64,000 nt of DNA from Desulforhopalus vacuolatus (lineage in GTDB: Bacteria; Desulfobacterota; Desulfobulbia; Desulfobulbales; Desulfocapsaceae): positions 174,689-238,688 of the forward strand of contig NZ_JAFFPZ010000003.1 of NCBI RefSeq assembly GCF_016918505.1. Direction: 5' to 3'. Position 1 is the stretch's first letter. Each line of letters begins with the position of its first letter. The notes beneath the pieces are model-generated. The model did no database searches. It was given only the letters and a program-made list of their open reading frames with translations, and was not told the origin of the DNA. A program made the translations under genes and the position numbers. Shown here piece after piece: positions 8,640-17,620 of the stretch.

Positions 8640-9752
8640 TTATTTTCTGTTCGCCTGTTCCTGATTGTGGCGGACAAGAGCCACATAACGATAGATTGCG
8701 TGGACAAATTTGCCACAGGGCAGAGTCAAAAAGAAAGCGAAAACCACCCCGAGATGGAGAATGAGCAATGAACCCATCAACGGTGTATCACGGACAAAGA
8801 GCAGCGCGAGACCGGTGATATTGACCAGCAGCAGGAGGATGATAAAGCCATAATCCATCACCATGCCTTCTGCTGCCAGCGGACGCTGATCTTGATTCGT
8901 CTTCAGATAAATCATGCCGATAAGCCCGATAATTATTGCTGTCCCGCCGAGGGTCCCGAGAATCACCGGAAGGCTGTACCAGGAGTATGGCGCAGGCATG
9001 CCCAGCACGTGATCCATGACTGCGGCAATGGTTGTCGAGGCAAGGCAGGAGAAAAAACCATAGAAAATAAGATGATGCATGTATCTTCGTGACATGCTGA
9101 ACTTCTCATCGGGATAGTTACAGCCGTAACTGCCGCCTTCAAGATACTTCAACCGCAGGACATCCATAAGTGCACCCTTGTTGCCGGAGCCACTGAAGAA
9201 TTTTTCGTTTGTCGGATTGATAGTCTTCCAGAACTTCCAGATTCCACCAATAAACGCAATCAGCGCCCACAGAGCAACAATGGAAAAGGAAATCAAGAGC
9301 TCATGCTCAGGAATAATAGTGTAGAAAGAACCGTCTCCGGTCCATGTTCCCAAAATATTTTCGACACCATTTTCTTTCATTCGGGCAAAAAGATAAACCC
9401 CAAGAACAGAAAACAGGGTTGCCAGAAAAATGGTCAGCCCGTTCCTCTTGAACAGAGGTGCGAGAAATCCAGGCCAGACAAATTCGCGGTAGGTTTCCCC
9501 TCTCAGATTGGCCATGGCCTGCGGGAAGTTCAGATTGTATTCATGGGGAGGTGCAAACTGACAGGCATAGTAGCAGTCCCTGCAGTTATGACAGAGGTTG
9601 GAGAGATATTTCAAATCCCCGTCGGTAAACGTCCGGCGCAGTTCCATAGCCGGGAAAACGGCACAGAACCCCTCGCAGTAACGACAGGAGTTGCAGATGG
9701 TCATCACCCGACCGGCCTCTTGTAAAGCTTCAGAACGTTCTTTTTCAGACAT
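8640..9752 (-). CDS. tcuB: TcuB: membrane electron-transfer protein for tricarballylate oxidation
   Basis: TcuB reoxidises the reduced flavin of TcuA and passes electrons into the membrane pool. The 370-residue protein has an N-terminal ferredoxin-like region with two Cys clusters, CNSCRYCEGFC and CHNCRDCYYAC, for iron-sulfur clusters, and then about six membrane helices (about 105-365) with histidines suited to haem b. I use the ATG at 9752 (MSEKERSEAL), which has a strong AAAGGAGG ribosome site, over a GTG 24 bases upstream. It overlaps the end of tcuA by 8 bases, so the two are translationally coupled. The family is also called CitB/TcuB. Confidence 0.9.
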   Translation of the reverse strand: MSEKERSEALQEAGRVMTICNSCRYCEGFCAVFPAMELRRTFTDGDLKYLSNLCHNCRDCYYACQFAPPHEYNLNFPQAMANLRGETYREFVWPGFLAPLFKRNGLTIFLATLFSVLGVYLFARMKENGVENILGTWTGDGSFYTIIPEHELLISFSIVALWALIAFIGGIWKFWKTINPTNEKFFSGSGNKGALMDVLRLKYLEGGSYGCNYPDEKFSMSRRYMHHLIFYGFFSCLASTTIAAVMDHVLGMPAPYSWYSLPVILGTLGGTAIIIGLIGMIYLKTNQDQRPLAAEGMVMDYGFIILLLLVNITGLALLFVRDTPLMGSLLILHLGVVFAFFLTLPCGKFVHAIYRYVALVRHNQEQANRK

Positions 9753-11160
9753 TGGCTGCCTCCTTTCCTGCGACACATCCGAAGACCGTGCCGATGGTCA
9801 TCCCAAATCCGGCCATATATCCCTGACCGAGTACATTTCCTGACACCAGTTCCCCCGCAGCAAAGATATTCTCAGCAGGTTTATCCCCGGCCATGATGAC
9901 CTGAGCCCTGGTATTAATCTTCAAGCTGAGATAGGTGAAGGTTATGCCCGGTCTCAGCGGATAGGCGTAGAAAGGAGCTTTGTCGATGGGCCGTGCCCAG
10001 TGGGTCTTTGGCGGTTCAAGCCCCTGCGTGGAAAGCGGGTCACTTATATCTCCGGGTTTAAACTGACTCAGATCACCACCCGCAGTCCTGTTAAAGTTAT
10101 CCACGGTCTCTTTTACTTTTATCGGATCAAGTTCCAGTTTTGCAGCAAGCTCTTCAATGGTTCCAGCCTCAACAGGCGGAAAAACCGACGGCATAAAAAG
10201 GTCAATGGATTTGGCGTCAATAATACAGTAGGCAACCTGTTCAGGCTGCTGTCCTACGAGACGTCCCCAGATTGCATAGCGTTTTGGCCAGATCTCTTCT
10301 CCCTCGTCGTAGAACCGTTCGCAGTTTTTATTGAGCACAATTCCAAACGAGACACAATCGAGGCGGGTGACAATTCCGCCATCGTATTTTGGAGAGCGGC
10401 CATCAATGGCCACCATGTGTCCCTGGGTGGGATCACCGATGGTGACAGCCCCTTTGTTCTGCATCAGGCGGAGTACGGTCCCCTTATCAAACGGGGTCCC
10501 CCGAACGAGGAAGTTGCGGGCCTCCGGTCCCCAGGCCTCTTCAAGCCAGTCAAGATTTGCCTGGAAACCTCCACAGGCAAGAACTACGGTTTTGGCGACG
10601 ATCTTTTTTTTCTCCCCTTTATGAACCACGGTGGCCGATGTAAAGACCCCGTCTTCAATCTCCAGATCTACCACTTCTGTTTCGTAACTCACAGCAACAC
10701 CAAGCTTCGCCGCAGTGCGGTAATATCCGTTTATCAGAGCCTTGCCGCCTCCGAGGAAAAAACCATTGGTGCGGGCAAGACTGAGTGTTCCTTTCATCGC
10801 CGGCTGAAACATGCAGCCGTGGGCCATCATCCAGTCGCCGATATCGTTTGACTGCTGAACGGTAAAGCGGGCCAGCTCCTCGTTGGTATTCCCTTTTGTT
10901 ACCTGAAGGAGATCGTTATAAAACTCTTCTTCCGGATAGGGGCCGGTAAGAAAACGGTTGCCCTGTCCGTGCATGTAACGAAGATTTCTCGTATGTCGGG
11001 AGTTTCCACCACGGACATCTTTGGGAGACGCTTCAAGTACCAGCACCGAGCCCGCCCCGTTTTCCTTCGCCGACATGGCTGCGCAAAGAGCGGCATTCCC
11101 GCCGCCAATTACCAGAACATCCCATGTCCTTTCCAGATCCGGCTTGTTTTTTTTGGTCAT
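9745..11160 (-). CDS. tcuA: TcuA: FAD-dependent tricarballylate dehydrogenase
   Basis: TcuA oxidises tricarballylate to cis-aconitate. The 471-residue flavoprotein belongs to the fumarate reductase/succinate dehydrogenase flavoprotein superfamily: the N-terminal Rossmann motif VIGGGNAALCAAMSAKE binds FAD, and the C-terminus carries GELVSGNVLGQGYMAGFGMT, the second flavin contact. The mid-region RGGNSRHTRNLRYMHG is typical of TcuA. The ATG at 11160 follows CAGGAGAATGTT. It is first in the tcuAB operon, followed by acnB, and faces the icd and activator genes. Substrate assignment relies on similarity to the Salmonella Tcu proteins and on context; a related tricarboxylate is possible. Confidence 0.88.
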   Translation of the reverse strand: MTKKNKPDLERTWDVLVIGGGNAALCAAMSAKENGAGSVLVLEASPKDVRGGNSRHTRNLRYMHGQGNRFLTGPYPEEEFYNDLLQVTKGNTNEELARFTVQQSNDIGDWMMAHGCMFQPAMKGTLSLARTNGFFLGGGKALINGYYRTAAKLGVAVSYETEVVDLEIEDGVFTSATVVHKGEKKKIVAKTVVLACGGFQANLDWLEEAWGPEARNFLVRGTPFDKGTVLRLMQNKGAVTIGDPTQGHMVAIDGRSPKYDGGIVTRLDCVSFGIVLNKNCERFYDEGEEIWPKRYAIWGRLVGQQPEQVAYCIIDAKSIDLFMPSVFPPVEAGTIEELAAKLELDPIKVKETVDNFNRTAGGDLSQFKPGDISDPLSTQGLEPPKTHWARPIDKAPFYAYPLRPGITFTYLSLKINTRAQVIMAGDKPAENIFAAGELVSGNVLGQGYMAGFGMTIGTVFGCVAGKEAANV

Positions 11161-11226
11161 AACATTCTCCTGTTTCAGGATTAATTTTGTGAAAGAGCCT
11201 GATAAAATTGTTTCAAGAAGCTTATT

Positions 11227-11241
11227 TCACGAAATGTGCCA
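11227..11241 (-). promoter_or_regulatory. Possible sigma-54 promoter upstream of tcuA
   Basis: On the minus strand the sequence TGGCACATTTCGTGA gives a perfect TGGCAC -24 box and a weak -12 box (GTGA where TTGC is expected) at the right spacing. It lies about 70 bases upstream of the tcuA start, and a sigma-54 activator gene is only 2 kb away. The weak -12 element keeps this tentative. Confidence 0.45.
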
Positions 11242-11485
11242 GACGGATGCTCAGTGAAGGAAAAACAGCCCTCTTCCCTTCTGTGCTTTTTCTCCACGGT
11301 GTGTATTTCTCCCTGGGAGAGAACAGTAGACTGCTGTTAATTCCACTGTTTCAAAGAGATAAAAAGGCAGGAATAAAGGCGCGCCTGCTCATACGGAATG
11401 GAAACGAGAAAGACCAGTCGACGAAAAAAGAAACTTCCGTTACAACGTTCTGTTACAACATGGAACATTCTGTCCACAAGGAGAT

Positions 11486-11495
11486 GAAACGTTTC
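11486..11495. promoter_or_regulatory. GAAACGTTTC palindrome, candidate activator site
   Basis: A perfect 10-bp palindrome lies about 250 bases upstream of the possible sigma-54 promoter of tcuA, the usual distance for an enhancer-type site. A related palindrome with the same half-site (GAAAC/GTTTC) lies directly upstream of the PrpR-like activator gene at 13208. Confidence 0.35.
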
Positions 11496-11517
11496 CTTTC
11501 AGAAAGAGAAGAATGAG

Positions 11518-11640
11518 GGGTACCTCGAAACAGCCTGCATTCCTTCATATTCGAGGCACAGGAGGAAATTTACCGCAGGTATATTAGTACCTTAGAAATT
11601 ATTTTCGTGTTTTTTGAAAAGAATTTTATGGAGGGTCTTC
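11518..11640. repeat. Dispersed repeat, family D
   Basis: Contains TTCATATTCGAGGCACAGGA and GGAAATTTACCG followed by AATTATTTTCGTGTTTTTTG. The first part recurs at 15425-15455 in the same orientation and both parts recur at 2860-2930 inverted. No coding potential is visible. It sits between the tcuA upstream region and icd. Confidence 0.6.
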
Positions 11641-11770
11641 TACCGGCGAAACCTTCATCACCAGTCTTCGGTATATATTTTGCACAACATTTTATGGTAT
11701 AAAACAGGTAAAGGTCCGCAGAGTGCCGACCGAAAAGCTTTATTTCACTGAGAATTTTAAGGAAAACTTC

Positions 11771-12982
11771 ATGAGCAAAATCAAAGTAAATACTCCCGTT
11801 GTTGAATTGGATGGAGATGAAATGACCCGTATTATCTGGGATTTCATCAAACAGAAACTCATTCTCCCCTACCTCGATATTGATCTGAAATATTATGATC
11901 TCGGGATTGAAAACCGCGACAGGACCAGTGATCAGGTAACCGTTGATGCGGCAGAGGCCATAAAGAAGTATGGCGTTGGCGTGAAATGTGCGACGATTAC
12001 TCCGGACGAAGGCCGGGTAAGAGAGTTTGATCTGAAAAAAATGTGGAAATCTCCCAACGGAACGCTCCGCAATATTATCGGGGGGACCATTTTCCGCCAG
12101 CCCATCATCTGCAAGAATGTTCCGCGACTGGTCCCGGGATGGGAAAAACCCATAGTCATTGGGCGTCACGCCTTTGGCGATCAATACAAAGCCACCGATT
12201 TTCTGGTCCCCGGTGCAGGGGAACTGACCATGCGTTTTGTTCCGGAAAATGGTGGGGAAGTTATCGAAAAGAAAGTTTTTCAGTTTGAGGAAAGCGGTGT
12301 CGCCATGGGAATGTATAACCTTGACGCCTCCATCCGCGGCTTTGCCAGATCCTGCATGAACTACGCCCTTGACCTCGGCTGGCCGCTCTATCTCTCCACC
12401 AAAAACACCATCCTCAAAAAATATGACGGCCGGTTTAAAGATCTTTTTGAGGAGGTGTTTACTGAGGAATTTGCCGATAAATTCAAGGCAAAAAATATGA
12501 CCTATGAGCACCGCCTTATTGATGACATGGTTGCTTCCGCCCTCAAATGGCATGGTGGTTTTGTCTGGGCCTGTAAAAACTATGATGGTGATGTCCAGTC
12601 CGACATCGTTGCCCAGGGATTTGGCTCCCTCGGTCTCATGACATCTGTTCTTTTGACCGAGGATGGCAAAACAGTAGAAGCAGAAGCGGCTCACGGCACG
12701 GTAACCCGTCACTTCCGTGAACATCAGAAGGGGAATAAAACATCGACAAACCCCATTGCCTCTATCTTTGCATGGACCAAAGCTCTCAGCTACAGGGGCA
12801 GGTTTGACAAGACCCCTGAAGTTGTCAAATTTGCGGAAAAGCTGGAGAAAGTATGTGTTGAAACCGTCGAATCCGGTTTTATGACCAAGGATCTGGCACT
12901 GCTCATTGAAGGAGAGCAAAAATGGCTCACCACTGAAGAGTTTCTTGAGAAACTCGCGGAGAATATGGAAAAAGCAATGTAA
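11771..12982 (+). CDS. icd: NADP-dependent isocitrate dehydrogenase, eukaryote-type
   Basis: This enzyme oxidatively decarboxylates isocitrate to 2-oxoglutarate, reducing NADP. The protein of about 403 residues belongs to the dimeric subfamily typical of eukaryotic cytosol/mitochondria and some bacteria: [19 protein letters not shown] at the N-terminus, the substrate loop [19 protein letters not shown] (about 94-112) and the metal/NADP region GTVTRHF with DNDVAQ-like [13 protein letters not shown] place the start at ATG 11771 ([13 protein letters not shown]) after AAGGAAAACTTC; a GTG 48 bases upstream would add unrelated residues. It continues the path from TcuA and AcnB. A strong hairpin follows the stop. 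Confidence 0.95.
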   Translation: MSKIKVNTPVVELDGDEMTRIIWDFIKQKLILPYLDIDLKYYDLGIENRDRTSDQVTVDAAEAIKKYGVGVKCATITPDEGRVREFDLKKMWKSPNGTLRNIIGGTIFRQPIICKNVPRLVPGWEKPIVIGRHAFGDQYKATDFLVPGAGELTMRFVPENGGEVIEKKVFQFEESGVAMGMYNLDASIRGFARSCMNYALDLGWPLYLSTKNTILKKYDGRFKDLFEEVFTEEFADKFKAKNMTYEHRLIDDMVASALKWHGGFVWACKNYDGDVQSDIVAQGFGSLGLMTSVLLTEDGKTVEAEAAHGTVTRHFREHQKGNKTSTNPIASIFAWTKALSYRGRFDKTPEVVKFAEKLEKVCVETVESGFMTKDLALLIEGEQKWLTTEEFLEKLAENMEKAM

Positions 12983-13010
12983 GAACAGCGTACTCTCCCT
13001 CTTCTTCCAC

Positions 13011-13049
13011 GATGGCCTGCATTCTCTCTTCCAGCGGATGCAGGCCATC
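13011..13049 (+). terminator. Hairpin terminator after icd
   Basis: A perfect 12-bp stem, GATGGCCTGCAT (13011-13022) with ATGCAGGCCATC (13038-13049), is followed by a pyrimidine-rich but imperfect T tract. It separates icd from the activator gene. Confidence 0.7.
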
Positions 13050-13207
13050 GTCTTTCTCTCCCTTTCCTGCCTTCCCGCACCCTCTTCTTCACCACCTCGC
13101 CCTGTTTGAACACGGAAAGGGAACGATATCAGAGGTTATCTTTCTGTCAGGCACTGTTTGTTCGAAATAAAACATATTGTTTCGAATTTAATGAAACGTT
13201 ACTTTAT

Positions 13208-13222
13208 GAAACATAATGTTTC
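13208..13222. promoter_or_regulatory. Palindrome GAAACATAATGTTTC upstream of the PrpR-like activator
   Basis: A perfect 7+1+7 palindrome ends 42 bases before the start codon of the activator. Two more half-sites lie just upstream (TGTTTCG near 13178 and TGAAACG near 13191). The arrangement is what an autoregulated operator would look like; the same GAAAC/GTTTC half-sites occur upstream of tcuA. Confidence 0.45.
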
Positions 13223-13264
13223 TCCCTCCACCCCCTGTTTCCTTCCTCTCTCGGAGAAGAATCC

Positions 13265-15271
13265 ATGTCAGAAGCTCCCTGCCATATCGGCGTTTTTATC
13301 TCGGCCTCTTCTATAAATATTGAATTCAACGAAATCATTCGGAAGAGAAAAGAGTACTTTTATCGGGCAGATGAGGTCCTTGAAGACGCCATTGAGGTGG
13401 GAAAGAATTTTGAAAAACGAGGCGTTGAGATCATTATCGCCCGGCGGGGAACCAGCCAGCTTCTTCGGGAAAATCTGACAATCCCGGTCCTCAGCCTTCC
13501 TCAGTCTTCCCTCAGCATTATCAACGTTGTACATCAGGCCGCCAAAAGAATTCAGGACCGTGGACATGAAAAGATTCGTATCTTCATGCCCAACTTCCGC
13601 GCTGGAATAAGCGGGCTGGAAATCCTCAATAAACTGCTCCCCATCGAATTTCGCCAGGGTGTGTATCACGACACGGAAAGCCTGAAAGAACTGATATCCA
13701 GAGCCGCAGAAGAAGGATTTCAAGGGGTAATCGGCGGGACAGCCACGAAACGTTTTGCGGAAAGTCACAACCTTTTCTACCAGGAGCTGGTGACGACCCA
13801 TGAGGAGATCATGGAAACCGTCGACAATGCCTGTTCCGTCACCATTGCCAACCGCCGGGAAAAAGTTGTCCGACTGCGTTATCAGACCGTGAACGATATG
13901 GTTGCCGAAGGCATCATCTCCATGAATGAGAAGAAAAAAATCATCACCCTGAACAAAAAGGCACGAAAGATCCTCAATCTCAAAGACCAGCTCGTTACCG
14001 GACAGAGTGCCTCTTCACTGTTTAAGGAGGGTCCCATTAAAAGAGCCATTTCCCGCAGAAACTCGGTGCAGGATCAAATTGAAAAAATTAACGGTGAGCT
14101 CTATGTCTTCAACCAGGAACCGGTTTTTTTTGCAGACCGAACGGCAGGGTTTGTCGCCACTTTTCGAGATGCCTCTGCGGTCATGAAGGCGGAAAACAAG
14201 GTTCGGCGAAAAATGTCCCGGGGCTTTGTCGCCCGTTATGAAAGAGATGATATTCTTCACCAAAGTCAGGTAATGGTCAAACTGGTTGAAAATATTAAAG
14301 AAATTTCCAGGACAAGCTCCACCGTACTCATTCAGGGAGAGACGGGAACCGGCAAGGAACTTGTCGCACAGAGCATCCACAACTGCAGCAGCAGAAAAAA
14401 AAATCCCTTCGTCACCATCAACTGTGGTGCCCTGCCTGAGTCTCTTCTTGAGAGTGAACTCTTTGGCTACGAGGAAGGGGCGTTCACCGGCTCCAAAAAA
14501 GGCGGGAAAGCAGGCCTCTTCGAACTTGCGCATAAGGGAACGCTGTTCCTGGATGAGATTGATTCAACGCCAAAACCTGTGCAGATCCGGCTTCTGCGGG
14601 TTCTCCAGGAAAAAGAAGTTATGCGCATCGGCGGGGACCACACCATTCCGATTGACGTCCGCATCATCACCGCCTCAGGCAGCGGTCTCTGGGAAGCCAC
14701 CCAGAGAGGGACATTCAGAAGAGACCTCTTCTTCAGGCTGAATGTCCTGCGTATTACTATCCCCCCGCTGCGAAACAGGAGAGAGGATATTGCCCTCCTT
14801 TTCACCCATTTTCTCTACCAGCATGCCAATACCCACCACCTTATTATTCCGGGCCTGCCGCCGGAATACATGACCAGACTGCATGACTACAGGTGGCCCG
14901 GCAACGTCCGCCAGCTGAGAAACTTTGCCGAGCAGCTCCTTCTCAGCACCAGTTTCGGCAATCCCGTAGAGAACGTTGCCCTGCGGTTTTTGGAACTTGA
15001 AGCAATCATGGACATTCAGGATTCAAAAGATCTTCCGCCCGTACATCCAGCAAAACAAAAAGAGACTGAACAGTCTCCACTCTCTTTTTCACAGGAACCA
15101 ATTGTCTCCTCCACGTCTGCAATGCTTCACCACCCGGAAAATGAAAAGGGAAAAATCCTCCAGGCTCTCCAGCAGTGCAGATACAACAGAGAGAAGACAG
15201 CCATCATGCTGGGAGTGAGCAGAACCACCCTGTGGAGAAAAATGAAAACCTGCGGAATCGACAGAGCATGA
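13265..15271 (+). CDS. PrpR-type sigma-54-dependent transcriptional activator
   Basis: A 668-residue enhancer-binding protein. The N-terminal domain (about 5-175) is of the PrpR_N type, a sensory domain that in PrpR responds to a tricarboxylate (2-methylcitrate). A PAS-like domain follows (about 205-305). The AAA+ domain (about 330-565) has Walker A GETGTGKE (358-365), the sigma-54 contact loop GAFTGS (405-410), Walker B GTLFLDEID and the arginine-finger region FRRDLFFRLN. A Fis-type helix-turn-helix ends the protein (REKTAIMLGVSRTTLWRKM). The ATG at 13265 follows CGGAGAAGAATCC. Position between the tcu/icd and tct genes suggests that it senses a tricarboxylate and activates transport and oxidation genes. 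A role in propionate use is less likely because prpBCD genes are absent here. Confidence 0.9.
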   Translation: MSEAPCHIGVFISASSINIEFNEIIRKRKEYFYRADEVLEDAIEVGKNFEKRGVEIIIARRGTSQLLRENLTIPVLSLPQSSLSIINVVHQAAKRIQDRGHEKIRIFMPNFRAGISGLEILNKLLPIEFRQGVYHDTESLKELISRAAEEGFQGVIGGTATKRFAESHNLFYQELVTTHEEIMETVDNACSVTIANRREKVVRLRYQTVNDMVAEGIISMNEKKKIITLNKKARKILNLKDQLVTGQSASSLFKEGPIKRAISRRNSVQDQIEKINGELYVFNQEPVFFADRTAGFVATFRDASAVMKAENKVRRKMSRGFVARYERDDILHQSQVMVKLVENIKEISRTSSTVLIQGETGTGKELVAQSIHNCSSRKKNPFVTINCGALPESLLESELFGYEEGAFTGSKKGGKAGLFELAHKGTLFLDEIDSTPKPVQIRLLRVLQEKEVMRIGGDHTIPIDVRIITASGSGLWEATQRGTFRRDLFFRLNVLRITIPPLRNRREDIALLFTHFLYQHANTHHLIIPGLPPEYMTRLHDYRWPGNVRQLRNFAEQLLLSTSFGNPVENVALRFLELEAIMDIQDSKDLPPVHPAKQKETEQSPLSFSQEPIVSSTSAMLHHPENEKGKILQALQQCRYNREKTAIMLGVSRTTLWRKMKTCGIDRA

Positions 15272-15402
15272 TAAACAGGCGAAAAAAGACAAAGACAGAA
15301 AGGGAGACAGGAGAAGGGAGGCAGGAGAAAGGGAAAAGCGAAAAGACAAAGACTGGATGGTCAGCGAAACACGCGAAATACACGAAAGCTTCTTTAGGGT
15401 CC

Positions 15403-15545
15403 CTTGAATAATCTTGTATTTCGTTCATATTCGAGGCACAGGAGAAAATTTACCGGAGCTATATGTTTGATATTGCGAGGATAAATTTTTGACTGTAACG
15501 AAGAAGATGGGCGAAAGACTGATTATTCAAGGTTCCCTTTATATA
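15403..15545. repeat. Dispersed repeat, family D
   Basis: Carries TTCATATTCGAGGCACAGGA, AAATTTACCG and AGAAGATGGGCGAAAGA, the same modules seen at 11518-11640 (direct) and 2520-2965 (inverted). It also ends in ATTCAAGGTTCCCTTTATAT, which resembles the edges of the other copies. Non-coding. Confidence 0.55.
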
Positions 15546-15614
15546 AAATGCCCTTTTTCGCTGTGCCCTCTTTCACAAGAGCACCTTAAGCCGTTTCATC
15601 CCACAACGAATGTC

Positions 15615-15987
15615 ATCAGGTTTTGTTGCCCTGCTTTTTCCTGCCTCCTGTCTCCCTTCTCCCGTCCCTGCCTTTGAATCCGCCAATACAAAATGTAAAT
15701 GGTATTATACCATTTACATTTTATATTGACCAGAGAGCGCGACTGCGTGGACATCTTTTTTTGTGATTACGAATGAATAAGCAGGATGTAAAAAGAGCAT
15801 AACTGAATAGAAATGGTCTAGAGCTTTTATTCGTTGGCAAAAAGTTTTTCGCTGTTCCGTCTTTTGCTTTTCCCTGTCTCCCGTCTCCTTTCTCCTGTCT
15901 CCTGTCTCCCATCCCCCTGCCTTTGAATTCGCCAATAGAAAGTGAAAATGGCATTTAGTACGGTCACAACTTAATAGGAATGGTATT
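15615..15987. mobile_element. Two abutting MITE-like repeats, family A, head to head
   Basis: A partial copy (about 15615-15710) ends in AATACAAAATGTAAATGGTA and a second copy begins immediately with TACCATTTACATTTTATATT (from 15711), so two ends meet as an inverted pair. The second copy runs to GGAATGGTAT near 15987 and holds the GTCTCCC-type tract (15875-15910). The shared block GTCACAACTTAATAGGAATG near its right end is also found at 24712-24736. This fills the gap before tctA. Confidence 0.7.
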
Positions 15988-16078
15988 ATTCAAGGTACCC
16001 TTATATTCCGGACTGATAATTGCATCAATCAAGTGTCCAGTAAAAAACCGTTCACAGCAACCTCAACAGGAGGGAAAG

Positions 16079-17593
16079 ATGCTCGAAAATCTCGAAGCCG
16101 GTTTTTTTATCATCATGCAATGGCAGAATATCCTCGCTATTGTCTGCGGCCTGTACATGGGATGCACTATTGGTGCGCTGCCTGGATTATCGCCTTCCAT
16201 GGCGATCGCCCTGGCTGCCCCGTTTACCTTTGGGCTGCCCCCCGTCGCGGCAATTTCATTTCTGCTGGGAATTTACAAAGGCGGAGTCTACGGCGGATCC
16301 ATCAGTGCCATTCTCCTCTGCACCCCGGGGACCCCGGAGGCCGCCGCCACCCTTTTTGACGGGTATCCTCTCTCCCAGCAGGGACGAGCGCGACATGCTC
16401 TTGATGCGGCACTCTATGCCTCTATCGGCGGGGACCTGATCGGAACCGTGATTCTGGTCACGGCAGCTCCTTTTGTCGCCCACTATGCGCTGAAGATAGG
16501 CCCGGCAGAAATGGTCCCGATGATCCTTCTTGCCATGACCATCATCATCACCACTCTCGGGCAGGAGAAAATCAGGGGATTTATCGCCGCCACACTCGGT
16601 GCAATCATTGCCCTCGTCGGTGTCGATCCGGTCCTTGGAAGCACCCGTCTCACGTTCAATAATTATGAACTCAGTGACGGGATTTCCCTCATCCCCTTCC
16701 TTGTCGGTCTCTTTGCCATCCCGGAAGTTATCGCCACACTGATCAACGCATGGAACGAACGCAGAAGCGGGAAAGAAAAAGAGATTAATCCCATTGAGAT
16801 TCAGGGCGAACGCCTGAAACTTCGTGAGATCATTCCCTACACAAGAACCATCATTCAATCCGCCCTGGTCGGCTGCTGCCTCGGAGCACTTCCCGGGCTT
16901 GGCTCTACTGCTGCCGCCTTCACCTGCTACGGCCTTGCCAAGAAGACGTCCAAACACCCGGAAAAATTCGGCAAAGGGAGTATTGAAGGACTGCTTGCCT
17001 GTGAAACAGGGAATAACGGGACCTGCGGCCCCGCTCTGATTCCACTTCTCACCCTCGGAATCCCCGGCAGTTCTACCACAGCGGTTCTTTTCGGCGCCCT
17101 TTTAATCTACGGAATCATCCCCGGGCCTAAAATTTTTATTGATAACGGCCCCATGGTCTACGCCATCTTCATCGGCCTTCTCCTCGGCGGCTTCCTGCTT
17201 TACCCGGTGGCCACGTCGATCATCCGCTATGCCGCAAAAGGAATCTACAAGATAAACAAAGGGATTCTCTTCGGAGCTATCCTGCTGCTCTGTTTCACCG
17301 GTTCCTACGCGATACACAACAACATCATTGATGTCTATTCAATGGCTGCCGCAGGCGTTCTTTCCTGCATTCTCCGCTACTTTTCCATCCCGCTCGGGCC
17401 AACACTTATCGCCTTTATCCTTGAGCCTATCATGGAGCGGTCTTTCCGTCAGGCACTGATGATCTCAGGCAATCAATATGAAATATTTTTCACATCACCC
17501 ATAGCTCTTGTGCTGTGGGGACTGGCAGCCGCGATTCTTCTCTGGGGACCTGTAAAGGCTCTGCTTGTTCATAAAAGAATCGCTGCATCTTAA
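16079..17593 (+). CDS. tctA: TctA: tripartite tricarboxylate transporter, large permease
   Basis: TctA is the large membrane subunit of a binding-protein-dependent, ion-coupled tricarboxylate importer. The protein has about 504 residues and about eleven hydrophobic helices, with the family signatures GCTIGALPGLSPSMAIALA near the N-terminus and a second GALPGLGSTAAAF in the repeat half (about 270), plus YGGSISAILLCTPGTPEA. I chose the ATG at 16079, which has the strong site AGGAGGGAAAG, over an in-frame ATG 99 bases upstream that lies inside the family A repeat. It is first of four tct genes in the order A-C-B-C. Confidence 0.93.
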   Translation: MLENLEAGFFIIMQWQNILAIVCGLYMGCTIGALPGLSPSMAIALAAPFTFGLPPVAAISFLLGIYKGGVYGGSISAILLCTPGTPEAAATLFDGYPLSQQGRARHALDAALYASIGGDLIGTVILVTAAPFVAHYALKIGPAEMVPMILLAMTIIITTLGQEKIRGFIAATLGAIIALVGVDPVLGSTRLTFNNYELSDGISLIPFLVGLFAIPEVIATLINAWNERRSGKEKEINPIEIQGERLKLREIIPYTRTIIQSALVGCCLGALPGLGSTAAAFTCYGLAKKTSKHPEKFGKGSIEGLLACETGNNGTCGPALIPLLTLGIPGSSTTAVLFGALLIYGIIPGPKIFIDNGPMVYAIFIGLLLGGFLLYPVATSIIRYAAKGIYKINKGILFGAILLLCFTGSYAIHNNIIDVYSMAAAGVLSCILRYFSIPLGPTLIAFILEPIMERSFRQALMISGNQYEIFFTSPIALVLWGLAAAILLWGPVKALLVHKRIAAS

Positions 17594-17620
17594 CAACACC
17601 TGTTTCCCGGAGGTATTTTC

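Noticed and set aside
11570..13048. Minus-strand open frame of 492 codons opposite icd
   Set aside because: It is the antisense shadow of a clear isocitrate dehydrogenase gene and begins inside a dispersed repeat; no family resemblance.
13150..13170. Possible sigma-54 promoter before the activator gene (AGGCACTGTTTGTTC)
   Set aside because: The -24 box lacks its first base and the -12 element is one base off spacing; not strong enough to list.
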